A program made the translations under genes and the position numbers. 64,000 nt of DNA from an uncultured Algibacter sp. (GTDB lineage Bacteria > Bacteroidota > Bacteroidia > Flavobacteriales > Flavobacteriaceae): contig CALGNX010000009.1 in assembly GCA_937958265.1 (NCBI GenBank), forward strand, positions 1 through 64,000. Reading direction: 5' to 3'. The notes under the pieces were generated by a model that worked only from the letters and a program-made list of their open reading frames with translations, was not told where the DNA came from and did no database searches. Of the stretch, positions 18,925 through 27,739 are shown in pieces (within the stretch, counting starts at the first letter, position 1; each line of letters opens with the position of its first letter).

Positions 18925-19374
18925 ATGAGTTTACAAAATGCAATAATGATAGCTTTAAAGGCCGCTATGAAATCTAAAAACCAAACGGCTTTAACAGCTT
19001 TGCGTGCCGTAAAGTCAGCGATATTGTTGGCGCAAACTGAAAGTGGTGTTAAGGCAGATTTATCTGAAGAACAAGAACTTAAAATACTTCAAAAATTAGT
19101 TAAACAGCGTAAAGACAGTGCTGCAATTTATCTTGATAAAGATAGAAAGGATTTAGCTTCACCTGAAATTGAAGAAGCAGAGGTAATTAGTCAATTTTTG
19201 CCAGAGGCAATAAGTGATGAAGAAATTGAAATAGTTGTTGTTGCAGCTATCAATGAGGTTGGAGCAAAAGGAATGCAAGATATGGGAAAGGTTATGGGTA
19301 TAGTAAGCAGTAAACTAACTGGACAAGCAGATGGTAAAACCATTTCTAATATTGTAAAGGCTAAATTATTATAA
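18925..19374 (+). CDS. GatB/YqeY domain-containing protein
   Basis: A 149-residue protein of the YqeY family, which shares an all-helical tRNA-contacting domain with the GatB subunit of tRNA amidotransferase. It starts MSLQNAIMIALKAAMKSKNQ and contains the family's ALRAVKSAILLAQTE and ISQFLPEAISDEE segments; the C-terminal half resembles the GatB tail (MGKVMGIVSSKLTGQADGKT). A tRNA-linked role is often supposed, but function is not established for stand-alone members. It is monocistronic, with a tRNA gene immediately downstream. Confidence 0.9.
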   Translation: MSLQNAIMIALKAAMKSKNQTALTALRAVKSAILLAQTESGVKADLSEEQELKILQKLVKQRKDSAAIYLDKDRKDLASPEIEEAEVISQFLPEAISDEEIEIVVVAAINEVGAKGMQDMGKVMGIVSSKLTGQADGKTISNIVKAKLL

Positions 19375-19413
19375 TCTATAAATATAACTTTTAAAGCTTT
19401 AAAAGTTATAAAT

Positions 19414-19487
19414 GGCCTCGTAGTTCAACTGGATAGAATATCAGATTTCGGCTCTGATGGTTGGAGGTTCGAACCCTCTCGAGGTCA
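19414..19487 (+). tRNA. tRNA-Arg (anticodon UCG)
   Basis: A 74-nt cloverleaf: acceptor GGCCTCG pairs with CGAGGTC (one G-T pair) and discriminator A487; the anticodon stem TCAGA/TCTGA encloses the 7-nt loop TTTCGGC, giving anticodon TCG; the T arm GGAGG-TTCGAAC-CCTCT is intact. CCA is not encoded. It reads CGA and, with wobble, other CGN arginine codons. Confidence 0.95.
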
Positions 19488-19498
19488 CTTTTTTATTT

Positions 19499-19543
19499 AA
19501 AACGCTTTAAGCTAAATGTTTAAAGCGTTTTTTTTTTTTTTTT
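19499..19543 (+). terminator. Rho-independent terminator after tRNA-Arg
   Basis: The stem AAAACGCTTTAA / TTAAAGCGTTTT is followed by a run of 16 T residues (19528-19543). It lies 12 nt after the tRNA and is one of the strongest terminators in the window. Confidence 0.85.
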
Positions 19544-20179
19544 AATAACTTTATTTTAGTTTCTAATTCATAGACATTGGAACTTCCAGCAACAATACAA
19601 AATATTTTAGTAATTTTAGAGTAGATTAACCTAGGTAGGTTTTTAGATTAGTAAATTGAAATTCAATGCGTTAATTTGCTGAAAATCTATGTTTTTTACT
19701 AATAAAATCTAATCAAATATTAATCGAACTCAGGTTAGTATGCCTTTTACATTTAGCTTTATACATAAGAAAATATAAAATTCAAAATGGTTAAAAACAA
19801 TTAACCTGTTGTGTATTAAAATGAACATTGGTTTAAAAGCATATAAGTTTTTTTAGTATTACAATTAATGTTTTTGTAACTCAATAATTTGTATAATTTA
19901 TTTCGATAAAATCTGGAGATTTTATAGCTATTAATTCAAAGCATAAAGCAATTTGGAAGTTTCTAGCAGGTAAAGGGTTTGAAAGCGTACTGTATTTCCT
20001 TCCTTCTTGTACGCATTGTTAAATAAAGTTAAACGATAAAATATGTTTTTTAAAATACGAAAAAACTTATTTAATCGTTTTAAATAACGGATAATCTGAT
20101 ATTTTTCAGTTATAGAAACTTATTGCATAGCTTTATCTAAAAGAATTAAGCTAAAATAACGTCTTAAAATCACACAATT
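19544..20179. other. 636-bp intergenic region upstream of the GH9 gene
   Basis: Very AT-rich with no credible ORF, RNA gene or exact TAnnTTTG next to the gene. A short inverted repeat AAACGAT/ATCGTTT occurs near 20032-20079. The length suggests regulatory DNA for the cellulase gene, but no recognised operator is visible. Confidence 0.4.
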
Positions 20180-23020
20180 ATGAAACTAAAAAAACACTAC
20201 ACATTTTTGCTATTATTATTAGCTTCAATGTTTTCTTTCGCTCAAATAAATTATGGCGAGGCCTTACAGAAATCATTGTTGTTTTACGAAACCCAACAAT
20301 CGGGTAATTTACCAGATTGGAATAGAATAAGTTGGAGAAGCGATGCAGGTGTTAATGATGGTGCAGATGTAGGTCTAGACCTTACAGGTGGTTGGCATGA
20401 TGCAGGAGATCATATTAAATTTGGTTTTCCAATGGCTTTTTCTGTTTCTGCCTTAAATTGGGGTTTTTTAGAATATGAAGAAGGTTACGAACAAGCTAAT
20501 CAAGTTGAAAATTATAAAAGAAATATTAAATGGGTAACCGATTACTTCTTAAAATGTCATCCATCGCCAAATGAGTTATATGTTCAAGTTGCAGATAGTA
20601 AGAGTCAAGATCATAATTTTTGGATGGCTCCAGAAATGGTAGATGTTCACCCAGATTACGGTCAGCGTTTATCTTATAAAATAACACCTTCAAATCCAGG
20701 TACAGAAGTAGCCTGCGAAACGGCAGCAGCTTTAGCCTCGGCTAGTATTGTATTTAAAGATAGCGATCCTTCATACAGTGCTGAATTACTAAGACATGCT
20801 TTAGAGCTTTATAATTTTGGAGACACGTACAGAGGTTTATATACAGACCAAAAAGATGGGGGAGGAAAAATTCCCGCTGACGGTACTTATTCATCAGGTG
20901 GGTATGAAGATGAACTTGCTTGGGGCGCTTTGTGGTTATACAGAGCTACCGGAGAACAAAAATGGTTAGATAAGGCAGAACTAGAATACACTAGTCCAGA
21001 TTTTAAATGGAGCTTTGTTTGGGATGATAAAAGATATGGTAGTATGGTTATGCTTTCTATAATAACCCAAAAGCAAAAATATATAAATGATACGAAACGC
21101 CATTTGGATTTCTGGTTACCTGGTGGTGGCGTAGATTATTCTCCAGGGGGCCAAGCTCACTTAACACAATGGGGGTCTTCGCGTCATGCTATGAATGCAG
21201 CCTTAACTGCCTTAATATTTGTAGATAATGTTACTACGAACAAAAACGAAGCGTATTACAATTTTGCTGTTAGTCAAATAGAATATATAATGGGTAATAA
21301 CCCAATGGATAGAAGTTTGGTTACTGGTTTTGGGAAAAACCCTCCAACAAAACCTCACCACAGAGGTATGCATGCAAGTTGGGCTAGAAGCTCGGAAATT
21401 CCAGAGGAGTCTAGACATACTTTAATAGGGGCTTTAATGGGAGGTCCTATTGCTCCAAACGATACATTTGTAGAAGATAGAGACGATTTTCAAGCAAATG
21501 AAGTTGCCACCGATTATAATGCATGTTATACAGGTGTATTAGCGAGAATGGTAATGGAATTTGGAGGCGAACCTTTAGCAAATTTCCCTGTACCAGAAAC
21601 GCCAGGAGTAGAATATTTAAATGAAGTTAAAATAAACGGAGAAGGTACCAAGTATACAGAAGTTGCTATTTGGTTAAACAATCGTTCTGCATGGCCAGCA
21701 AGAGTACCTGAAACTTTATCAGCGAGGTATTTTGTTGATATTACAGAAGGTGTGGAACAAGGTTTAACGGCAAGCGACTATATCTTAACCGCAAGAGGTG
21801 CAGGTGTATTGAGCGATTCAAATTTGCAAGAATGGGATGCTTTGAATAACATCTATTTTGCTGAGGTAGAAATTGCAGATGCTACTAAAATGCCTTTTCC
21901 AGGTGGTTTAGGAGAACACCGTAAAGAAGTACAATTAAGAATAGGTATACCTACATCTGCAAATGCCTCTGCATGGGATCCTACAAACGACCCATCGTAC
22001 GAAGATTTAAGTGGTACAGTTAAACAAAACGATTTTACTTCTATTTATGAAAACGGCGTACTTGTAAATGGTATAGAACCAGCAAGTGTTGGTGTGTTAA
22101 GAGCTGCTTTTACTACCAATAGAACTTCTGGTGTAGCCCCTGTTGATATTAGTTTTGATGCTTCTAGATCTAGAGAAGCAGACAATGGAATGTTAACTTA
22201 TACTTGGGATTTTGGAGATGGAACAACCGGTACAGGAGTAGCGCCAACAAAAACTTATACAACCATTGGTGAGTACAATGTAACATTAACAATAACTAAT
22301 GCTAATAATGAAACGGATATAGCTACTACAGTTATTAGAGCGACAGGAGCAAAAAGTTGTTCTTTTGGTGCGCCTATGCAAAATGCATTACCAACACTAG
22401 ACAATGCAAAGTATGCTAACATACATATTATTGGAGAAAACGGTCCTGATTTTAGTAATGTAAGGGAGTTTATTATAAATTACGATGCCCCTAACCATGG
22501 CTTATACGGTTTAGCTTTACAAACCACAAATGGAGTACCAGATTACTATGTTAATTTAACAAGTAAAGCAACATTTAAACTTAACAGTGCCGAACCAGAA
22601 ATTTCAATTACAGATAGTGGTTTTGTAAACTTTGATGATGATTACTGGGTAACTATGGATGATGGTAATTTTGTGCTAGTATCTAAAACTAGAGAGCTTA
22701 CTATTTATTTTAGTAAAGACAGTCAAGCTCCAGAATGTGTGTCAGGTTTAGTATTAAGTAATAATGAATTTGAAGCTTTAGGTGTTGAGTTTTATCCTAA
22801 CCCAGCAGACCAATTATTAAACGTGCAATTTAATACTAGTATTATAAGCTTAGACATTGAAGTTTACTCCATAACAGGATTAAAAATTAATAACTTTACT
22901 GTTAGTTCAAATAAGTTTAGTTACGATGTAAGTAGTTTAAATAATGGTATCTATGTTTTAAAATGTAAAACAAATACAGGTAAACAAATCATTAAAAAGA
23001 TAATTGTGAGCCATAAGTAG
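20180..23020 (+). CDS. Secreted GH9 cellulase with CBM3c-like, PKD and T9SS sorting domains
   Basis: A 946-residue exported glycoside hydrolase that should cleave beta-1,4-glucan. Signal peptide: residues 1-21 (MKLKKHYTF...SFAQ). GH9 catalytic domain: about 24-475, with the catalytic aspartates in GGWHDAGD (D74, D77) and the acid Glu in NEVATDYN near residue 440. A CBM3c-like domain follows at about 485-640 (WLNNRSAWPARVPETLSARY, WDPTNDPSYEDL), the arrangement of processive GH9 endoglucanases. Then come a PKD domain at about 648-730 (YTWDFGDGTTG), an unrecognised module of about 120 residues, and a type A T9SS C-terminal domain (FYPNPADQLLNVQF to the end). It stands alone with its own terminator. 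Confidence 0.93.
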   Translation: MKLKKHYTFLLLLLASMFSFAQINYGEALQKSLLFYETQQSGNLPDWNRISWRSDAGVNDGADVGLDLTGGWHDAGDHIKFGFPMAFSVSALNWGFLEYEEGYEQANQVENYKRNIKWVTDYFLKCHPSPNELYVQVADSKSQDHNFWMAPEMVDVHPDYGQRLSYKITPSNPGTEVACETAAALASASIVFKDSDPSYSAELLRHALELYNFGDTYRGLYTDQKDGGGKIPADGTYSSGGYEDELAWGALWLYRATGEQKWLDKAELEYTSPDFKWSFVWDDKRYGSMVMLSIITQKQKYINDTKRHLDFWLPGGGVDYSPGGQAHLTQWGSSRHAMNAALTALIFVDNVTTNKNEAYYNFAVSQIEYIMGNNPMDRSLVTGFGKNPPTKPHHRGMHASWARSSEIPEESRHTLIGALMGGPIAPNDTFVEDRDDFQANEVATDYNACYTGVLARMVMEFGGEPLANFPVPETPGVEYLNEVKINGEGTKYTEVAIWLNNRSAWPARVPETLSARYFVDITEGVEQGLTASDYILTARGAGVLSDSNLQEWDALNNIYFAEVEIADATKMPFPGGLGEHRKEVQLRIGIPTSANASAWDPTNDPSYEDLSGTVKQNDFTSIYENGVLVNGIEPASVGVLRAAFTTNRTSGVAPVDISFDASRSREADNGMLTYTWDFGDGTTGTGVAPTKTYTTIGEYNVTLTITNANNETDIATTVIRATGAKSCSFGAPMQNALPTLDNAKYANIHIIGENGPDFSNVREFIINYDAPNHGLYGLALQTTNGVPDYYVNLTSKATFKLNSAEPEISITDSGFVNFDDDYWVTMDDGNFVLVSKTRELTIYFSKDSQAPECVSGLVLSNNEFEALGVEFYPNPADQLLNVQFNTSIISLDIEVYSITGLKINNFTVSSNKFSYDVSSLNNGIYVLKCKTNTGKQIIKKIIVSHK

Positions 23021-23048
23021 AAGTTTAGTAATTAGTAAAATACCTAAG

Positions 23049-23082
23049 CCTTGGCAACATAATTTGTTGTCAAGGTTTTTTT
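23049..23082 (+). terminator. Terminator after the GH9 gene
   Basis: CCTTGGCAACA pairs with TGTTGTCAAGG (one G-T pair), followed by seven T residues, 29 nt after the stop. Confidence 0.8.
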
Positions 23083-23548
23083 GTACAATTAAATGAAGTA
23101 GTTAAAGAATTAATAATACAATTTGTACCTCTAATAGTTATTACTATTTCACTTCTATGTAATGCATAAATATTCACTATAACAAAAATAAAAATATAGT
23201 AACTAATAAGCGTTATGGCTTATAGGGATATGAGATTACAAGTTGTATGAATAGTAGTGTTGCTTTCGTTTATTTATATGTATTAATAATCCAACAAGTG
23301 TTTCTTAGGCTAACCATATCTAAATACATGTAGGGCAGGTGTTATAGTTAAATAGCTTCTGTGCTACTAAAATTTTAAAATTAAAGTGCTCTTGCAATCT
23401 TAAATTTAAAAAATAAAGTTGAGGTCTTTAGCTAAATTTTGTGAAGCCAAAAGGCGTTAATAGTTTTTAGTAAACTAATTGTAAGGTATATTTTTTTTAT
23501 AGGTACAGTTTTCCTAAAATAAACTTTTTTTTCTATTCAATAGTTAAA
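23083..23548. other. 466-bp intergenic region, no feature seen
   Basis: AT-rich sequence between convergent genes. No ORF, RNA gene or clear hairpin could be supported. Confidence 0.5.
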
Positions 23549-24205
23549 TTATTTGCAGGCATTTAATTCCAATAAATAATTGGAAGCTAATTCTTTTAAA
23601 TTGAGTGTTAGTTTTTTTTGAATATCTTCAATACTCATTTCTTGTAAATCCTCCTTTGGGGAAGAAATATTCTTTACCGTATTTTTGTTACAGTTACATG
23701 CTGTTAAGGCCTCGTTGTAACTTTTAATGTTCGAGGATATTACGGTATTATAAGAGTTTATGAGTTCTTTTTTTGTTGCAATTTTATTTTTGTTTGTCCC
23801 AGTTTCTTTTGTGTGCACAACTTCAATAACCTCTTGGTTAGTGTAACTACACTTATCGCTAGCTATTACACTTTCCTTAGCAACATCTCGGCCTCTTTTC
23901 ACAAAAAACCTCCCGTCCTCAAATGTTTTAGCATGTTTTACTTTAGCAAGTAAATCAATACCTTTTTGTGTTAAATCTATGGCTATTTTACAATCGCAAT
24001 TACGCATGTATCCTTGAGCCAGATTAAACGACTCAACAGAGCGTTTTGCGTAGTATTTTAAATGGCTAATGTTATTAGATTTGTAAGCATCCTTAACGTG
24101 AGAATAGGCAATAACTAAGTAGGAATTTGCATCTTCGCAAGCATCTTGCGCATTAGCGTGCAATAGTGTGAAAATAAAAAGAACAAGCAAGTAATAATTT
24201 TTCAT
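23549..24205 (-). CDS. Exported protein of unknown function
   Basis: I do not recognise this 218-residue protein. A signal peptide is clear (MKNYYLLVLFIFTLLHANAQ, cleaved after residue 20 or so). The mature part is predicted helical and contains several cysteines (DACEDA, RNCDCK, KCSY, CNCNK), some in CxC pairs. The helical pattern (SYLVIAYSHVKDAYKSNN...) suggests an alpha-helical bundle or TPR-like repeat. No lipobox is visible, so it should be periplasmic or secreted without a T9SS tail. It lies alone, convergent to the GH9 gene, with no close partner. Confidence 0.75.
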   Translation of the reverse strand: MKNYYLLVLFIFTLLHANAQDACEDANSYLVIAYSHVKDAYKSNNISHLKYYAKRSVESFNLAQGYMRNCDCKIAIDLTQKGIDLLAKVKHAKTFEDGRFFVKRGRDVAKESVIASDKCSYTNQEVIEVVHTKETGTNKNKIATKKELINSYNTVISSNIKSYNEALTACNCNKNTVKNISSPKEDLQEMSIEDIQKKLTLNLKELASNYLLELNACK

Positions 24206-24475
24206 AAATCTATATTAGGAAATACATTATTTATTATTTTAAAAATAAAGTAAAAAACATAAGGGTATTTGTTAATAACTATAATTTGTATATTGTAACG
24301 GTATTTAATGCTTTTAATCGACAATAGTGGTTTAAAAATGGTTTTTACTGCGATGGTATATAACTCGCGCTTTTATACACAGAACTACACAATCCAAAAT
24401 ACGTTTCAATACCTTAGCTATTAGTAAGTAAATCAGCTAATATCTATGTTATTTACTTAATAAAATCAAATAATT

Positions 24476-25327
24476 ATGAAGGACTATAAAGTGACTACAA
24501 GTATAGCTTTAAAAAAAATAGAAACCAAAGTTGTAATTAACGAATCAAAAAAAGAACTTAAAAACATAAGAAGACAACTCGGAGAGCTTCAAGACAAACT
24601 GTATGCCCATGGTAAATATGCCGTTTTAGTATGCTTGCAAGGTATGGATACCGCAGGAAAAGACAGTTTAATTCGCGAAGTTTTTAAAGACTTTAATGCT
24701 AGAGGGGTTGTAGTACATAGCTTTAAAGTGCCAACAGCGTTAGAGTTAAAGCACGATTATCTATGGCGGCATTACATAGCATTACCCGCACGTGGAAAAT
24801 TTGGTGTTTTTAACAGAACGCATTACGAAAACGTATTAGTAACGCGCGTACACCCCGAATATGTTTTAGGCGAAAACATACCGAATATTAATTCAACAGA
24901 TGATATAGACATCCACTTTTGGAATAAACGATTCGAGCATATAAATAATTTTGAAAAGCACATTGCAGACAGTGGCACACTCATTTTTAAATTCTTCCTA
25001 AACCTTTCTAAATCCGAACAAAAAAATAGGTTGCTACGGCGTTTAAACAAGCCAAACAAAAATTGGAAATTCTCACCTGGCGACCTAAAAGAGCGCCAAC
25101 TATGGGATACTTACCAGGCCTGTTATGAAGAGGCCATAAACAAAACCTCCAAACCTCACGCCCCATGGTACATAATCCCTGCAGACGATAAACCAACAGC
25201 CAGGCTGTTGGTAGCAAAAATTATGTTACAAGCATTAAGTGCCTATCCGGAGATTAAAGAGCCAGAATTAGACGATAAAATAAAAGTCAATATCGAAACC
25301 TATAAAAAGCAATTACATAACGAGTAA
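24476..25327 (+). CDS. ppk2: Polyphosphate kinase 2 family protein
   Basis: PPK2 enzymes transfer phosphate between polyphosphate and nucleotides, mostly making ADP or ATP/GTP from polyphosphate. The 283-residue protein has the Walker A loop GMDTAGKDS (about 56-64), a Walker B-like region FNRTHYENVLVTRVHP (about 117-132) and lid residues in RLLRRLNKPNKNWKF and DLKERQLWDTYQ. It has a single PPK2 domain; the LKHDYLWRHY segment recalls class III enzymes, which can act on AMP and ADP, though class is an inference. It starts with ATG 24476; TATAATTTG about 190 nt upstream resembles the mraZ promoter. Monocistronic. Confidence 0.92.
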   Translation: MKDYKVTTSIALKKIETKVVINESKKELKNIRRQLGELQDKLYAHGKYAVLVCLQGMDTAGKDSLIREVFKDFNARGVVVHSFKVPTALELKHDYLWRHYIALPARGKFGVFNRTHYENVLVTRVHPEYVLGENIPNINSTDDIDIHFWNKRFEHINNFEKHIADSGTLIFKFFLNLSKSEQKNRLLRRLNKPNKNWKFSPGDLKERQLWDTYQACYEEAINKTSKPHAPWYIIPADDKPTARLLVAKIMLQALSAYPEIKEPELDDKIKVNIETYKKQLHNE

Positions 25328-25566
25328 GTTTTGGGCGTTTTAACACGCTTTCACTACTCAATCTTTTTACAAGCCTATGGTGTTTAATTAAAAACACCCT
25401 TTACTAAAACATAAGGTTTAACTTTAAAGTTATTGTGTTTAATCTTGTAAAAAGGATTTCAAACAAACCGTTCAATCGTTAACGCGCTTTTATATATTGT
25501 ATTAACATAAATTTAGGTAGTGATTTAGTTAACACCATTTAATAAATACGATTTTTTTAAAAAAAT

Positions 25567-26946
25567 ATGACTAAAATAGTACAATGTTTAGTAATTCTAA
25601 TAACTACAATTAGTTTTTCTCAGACCGATGCAGAGGTATTAAAAAACATCTATAAGCAATCCTTAAAAAATGGCAAAAGTTACAATTGGTTAAACCATTT
25701 GTCAAATCAAATAGGCAGTAGGTTATCAGGCTCTTTAGGAGCAGAGCGCGCTGTGGAATATACTAAAAATGAATTAGATAAATTAGGCTTAAATAAAGTT
25801 TGGCTACAACCAGTTATGGTGCCAAAATGGGTTCGTGGCGCAAAGGAGTTTGCTTTTATCGAATCAGAATCTGGCACTACAACCAACGTAAATATTTGCG
25901 CACTTGGCGGCTCTGTAGCCACGCCAGCATTAGGCCTAAAAGCAAGCGTTGTCGAGGTTAATAGTTTTGATGAGCTAGAAGCACTAGGAACAGAAAATAT
26001 AAAAGATAAAATAGTTTTTTATAACCGCCCCATGCAGGCAGACCTCATACAAACGTTCGATGCTTATGGGGGGTGTGTAAACCAGCGTTATCAAGGTGCG
26101 GTAGAAGCGGTTAAATACGGTGCAGTAGGTGTAATTGTACGTTCCATGAATTTACGTATGGATAATTTACCACACACCGGAAGCATGACTTATAACGATT
26201 TGCCAATTAGCCAGCGCATACCATCTGCGGCAATAAGTACTAACGATGCCCAGTTATTAAGTACCATGCTAAAACTAAATAAAGCCGTAAAGTTTTACTT
26301 TAAGCAAAGTTGTAAACAACTTAAAGACGTCCAATCTTATAACGTTATTGGGGAAATTACAGGAAGTCAATTTCCAAGCGAATATATACTTGTTGGAGGC
26401 CATTTAGATTCTTGGGATTTGGGAGATGGCTCGCATGACGATGGCGCTGGCGTGGTGCAATCCATGGATGTATTAAGGCTTTTAAAATTATCTGGAATTA
26501 CACCAAAACGAAGTGTTCGGGTTGTCTTGTTCATGAACGAAGAAAACGGTTTACGCGGAGGTAAGAAATATGCCGAAGTAGCCAAACAAAAAAGTGAAAA
26601 CCACGTATTTGCTTTAGAGAGTGATGCAGGTGGTTTTACGCCACGCGGTTTTAGTTTTGATTGTAGCGATGCTGTTTTTAATAAAGTACTAAGTTGGCAA
26701 ACATTGTTTAAGCCATATCTTATTCATTATTTTGAAAAAGGCGGAAGTGGAGCAGATGTTGGTCCGTTAAAAACCAATGCCAATGTACTAGCTGGTTTGC
26801 GCCCAGATTCCCAACGTTATTTCGATCATCATCACGCTAGTAACGATACCTTCGATGCAATAAATAAACGCGAGTTAGAGTTGGGAGCAGCAACCATGAC
26901 AGCTCTAGTCTATCTTTTCGATAAATATGGTGTAATTTTAAATTAA
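25567..26946 (+). CDS. Secreted M28 family zinc peptidase with PA domain
   Basis: A 459-residue exported aminopeptidase or carboxypeptidase of family M28, resembling carboxypeptidase Q. A signal peptide (MTKIVQCLVILITTISFSQ) is followed by a helical start, a protease-associated insertion at about 130-240 and the catalytic domain. Zinc ligands and catalytic residues are visible in GGHLDSWDLGDGSHDDGAG (about 275-293), MNEENGLRG, ESDAGG and the late FDHHHASNDT. There is no T9SS tail, so it is probably periplasmic. It lies 76 nt upstream of a secreted DinB-like gene in the same direction, so the two may be co-expressed. Confidence 0.92.
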   Translation: MTKIVQCLVILITTISFSQTDAEVLKNIYKQSLKNGKSYNWLNHLSNQIGSRLSGSLGAERAVEYTKNELDKLGLNKVWLQPVMVPKWVRGAKEFAFIESESGTTTNVNICALGGSVATPALGLKASVVEVNSFDELEALGTENIKDKIVFYNRPMQADLIQTFDAYGGCVNQRYQGAVEAVKYGAVGVIVRSMNLRMDNLPHTGSMTYNDLPISQRIPSAAISTNDAQLLSTMLKLNKAVKFYFKQSCKQLKDVQSYNVIGEITGSQFPSEYILVGGHLDSWDLGDGSHDDGAGVVQSMDVLRLLKLSGITPKRSVRVVLFMNEENGLRGGKKYAEVAKQKSENHVFALESDAGGFTPRGFSFDCSDAVFNKVLSWQTLFKPYLIHYFEKGGSGADVGPLKTNANVLAGLRPDSQRYFDHHHASNDTFDAINKRELELGAATMTALVYLFDKYGVILN

Positions 26947-27022
26947 AAAAAGAATTAAACAACAAAAGTAAAAAAAAGGTAAATCAAAAATAAAGGCCAA
27001 AGAGCCTACAGTAATAAAGCTC

Positions 27023-27577
27023 ATGAAGAAATTAAGTGTAGTATTAGTTCTAATTTTAACAAGTATAGTTATGGCGCAAAGCAATAAAAAATTGCCGTAT
27101 TATGAAATCCCTGAAAACCCAGAAACCTATACCGCGGGCACAGTCGCTGCAAGAATGATAGACGGTTTGGGGTTTCGGTACTTTTGGGCAACAGAAAGCT
27201 TAAGGCCTCAGGACTTAAATTATAAGCCTAGTGAATCTGGGCGCAGCTCTGCCGAAATAATAGAACACTTGTATGGGCTTTCAAAATTTATTCGCAATAG
27301 TATTTTGGATAAAAATAAAGACAATAATAAGGACGACTTAAGTTTTGATGATAAGCGTAAGCAAACCTTAGCTAATTTTAAAATAGTATCCGATGTTTTA
27401 AGGAATACTAAAAAACCTTTTAAGCTAGATTCTACAGAAATACCATTTTGGAATATTATAAATGGACCCATTGGCGATGCGCTTTGGCATTGTGGCCAAG
27501 TTGTTATGTTAAGGCGTGCTTCTGGCAATCCTTTTAGCGCTAAGGTTAGTGTGTTTAGTGGCAAAGTTAAAGCGTAA
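27023..27577 (+). CDS. Exported DinB-like protein
   Basis: A 184-residue protein with a signal peptide (MKKLSVVLVLILTSIVMAQ) and a DinB/YfiT-like four-helix bundle. Metal-binding histidines of this fold are suggested by IEHLYGLSKF and by LWHCGQVVMLRRASGNP, the typical last helix; a third ligand could not be assigned. DinB-like proteins include thiol-dependent transferases and many of unknown function; most are cytoplasmic, so export is uncommon. It follows the M28 peptidase gene and may be co-transcribed. No function beyond the fold is claimed. Confidence 0.75.
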   Translation: MKKLSVVLVLILTSIVMAQSNKKLPYYEIPENPETYTAGTVAARMIDGLGFRYFWATESLRPQDLNYKPSESGRSSAEIIEHLYGLSKFIRNSILDKNKDNNKDDLSFDDKRKQTLANFKIVSDVLRNTKKPFKLDSTEIPFWNIINGPIGDALWHCGQVVMLRRASGNPFSAKVSVFSGKVKA

Positions 27578-27739
27578 TTTTGTGCTATTGAATATTTTTT
27601 TAGTTTAGAAATAAAAAAAAACGGTATGAGGTAAAATAATATTATAAAACAATTGTTGTGAGAATATTATTATAAATAATTATTAGGTTTGTAACAATTT
27701 GTATAAATTAAGCCATTCTCAAGAAATTACATTATTTAA

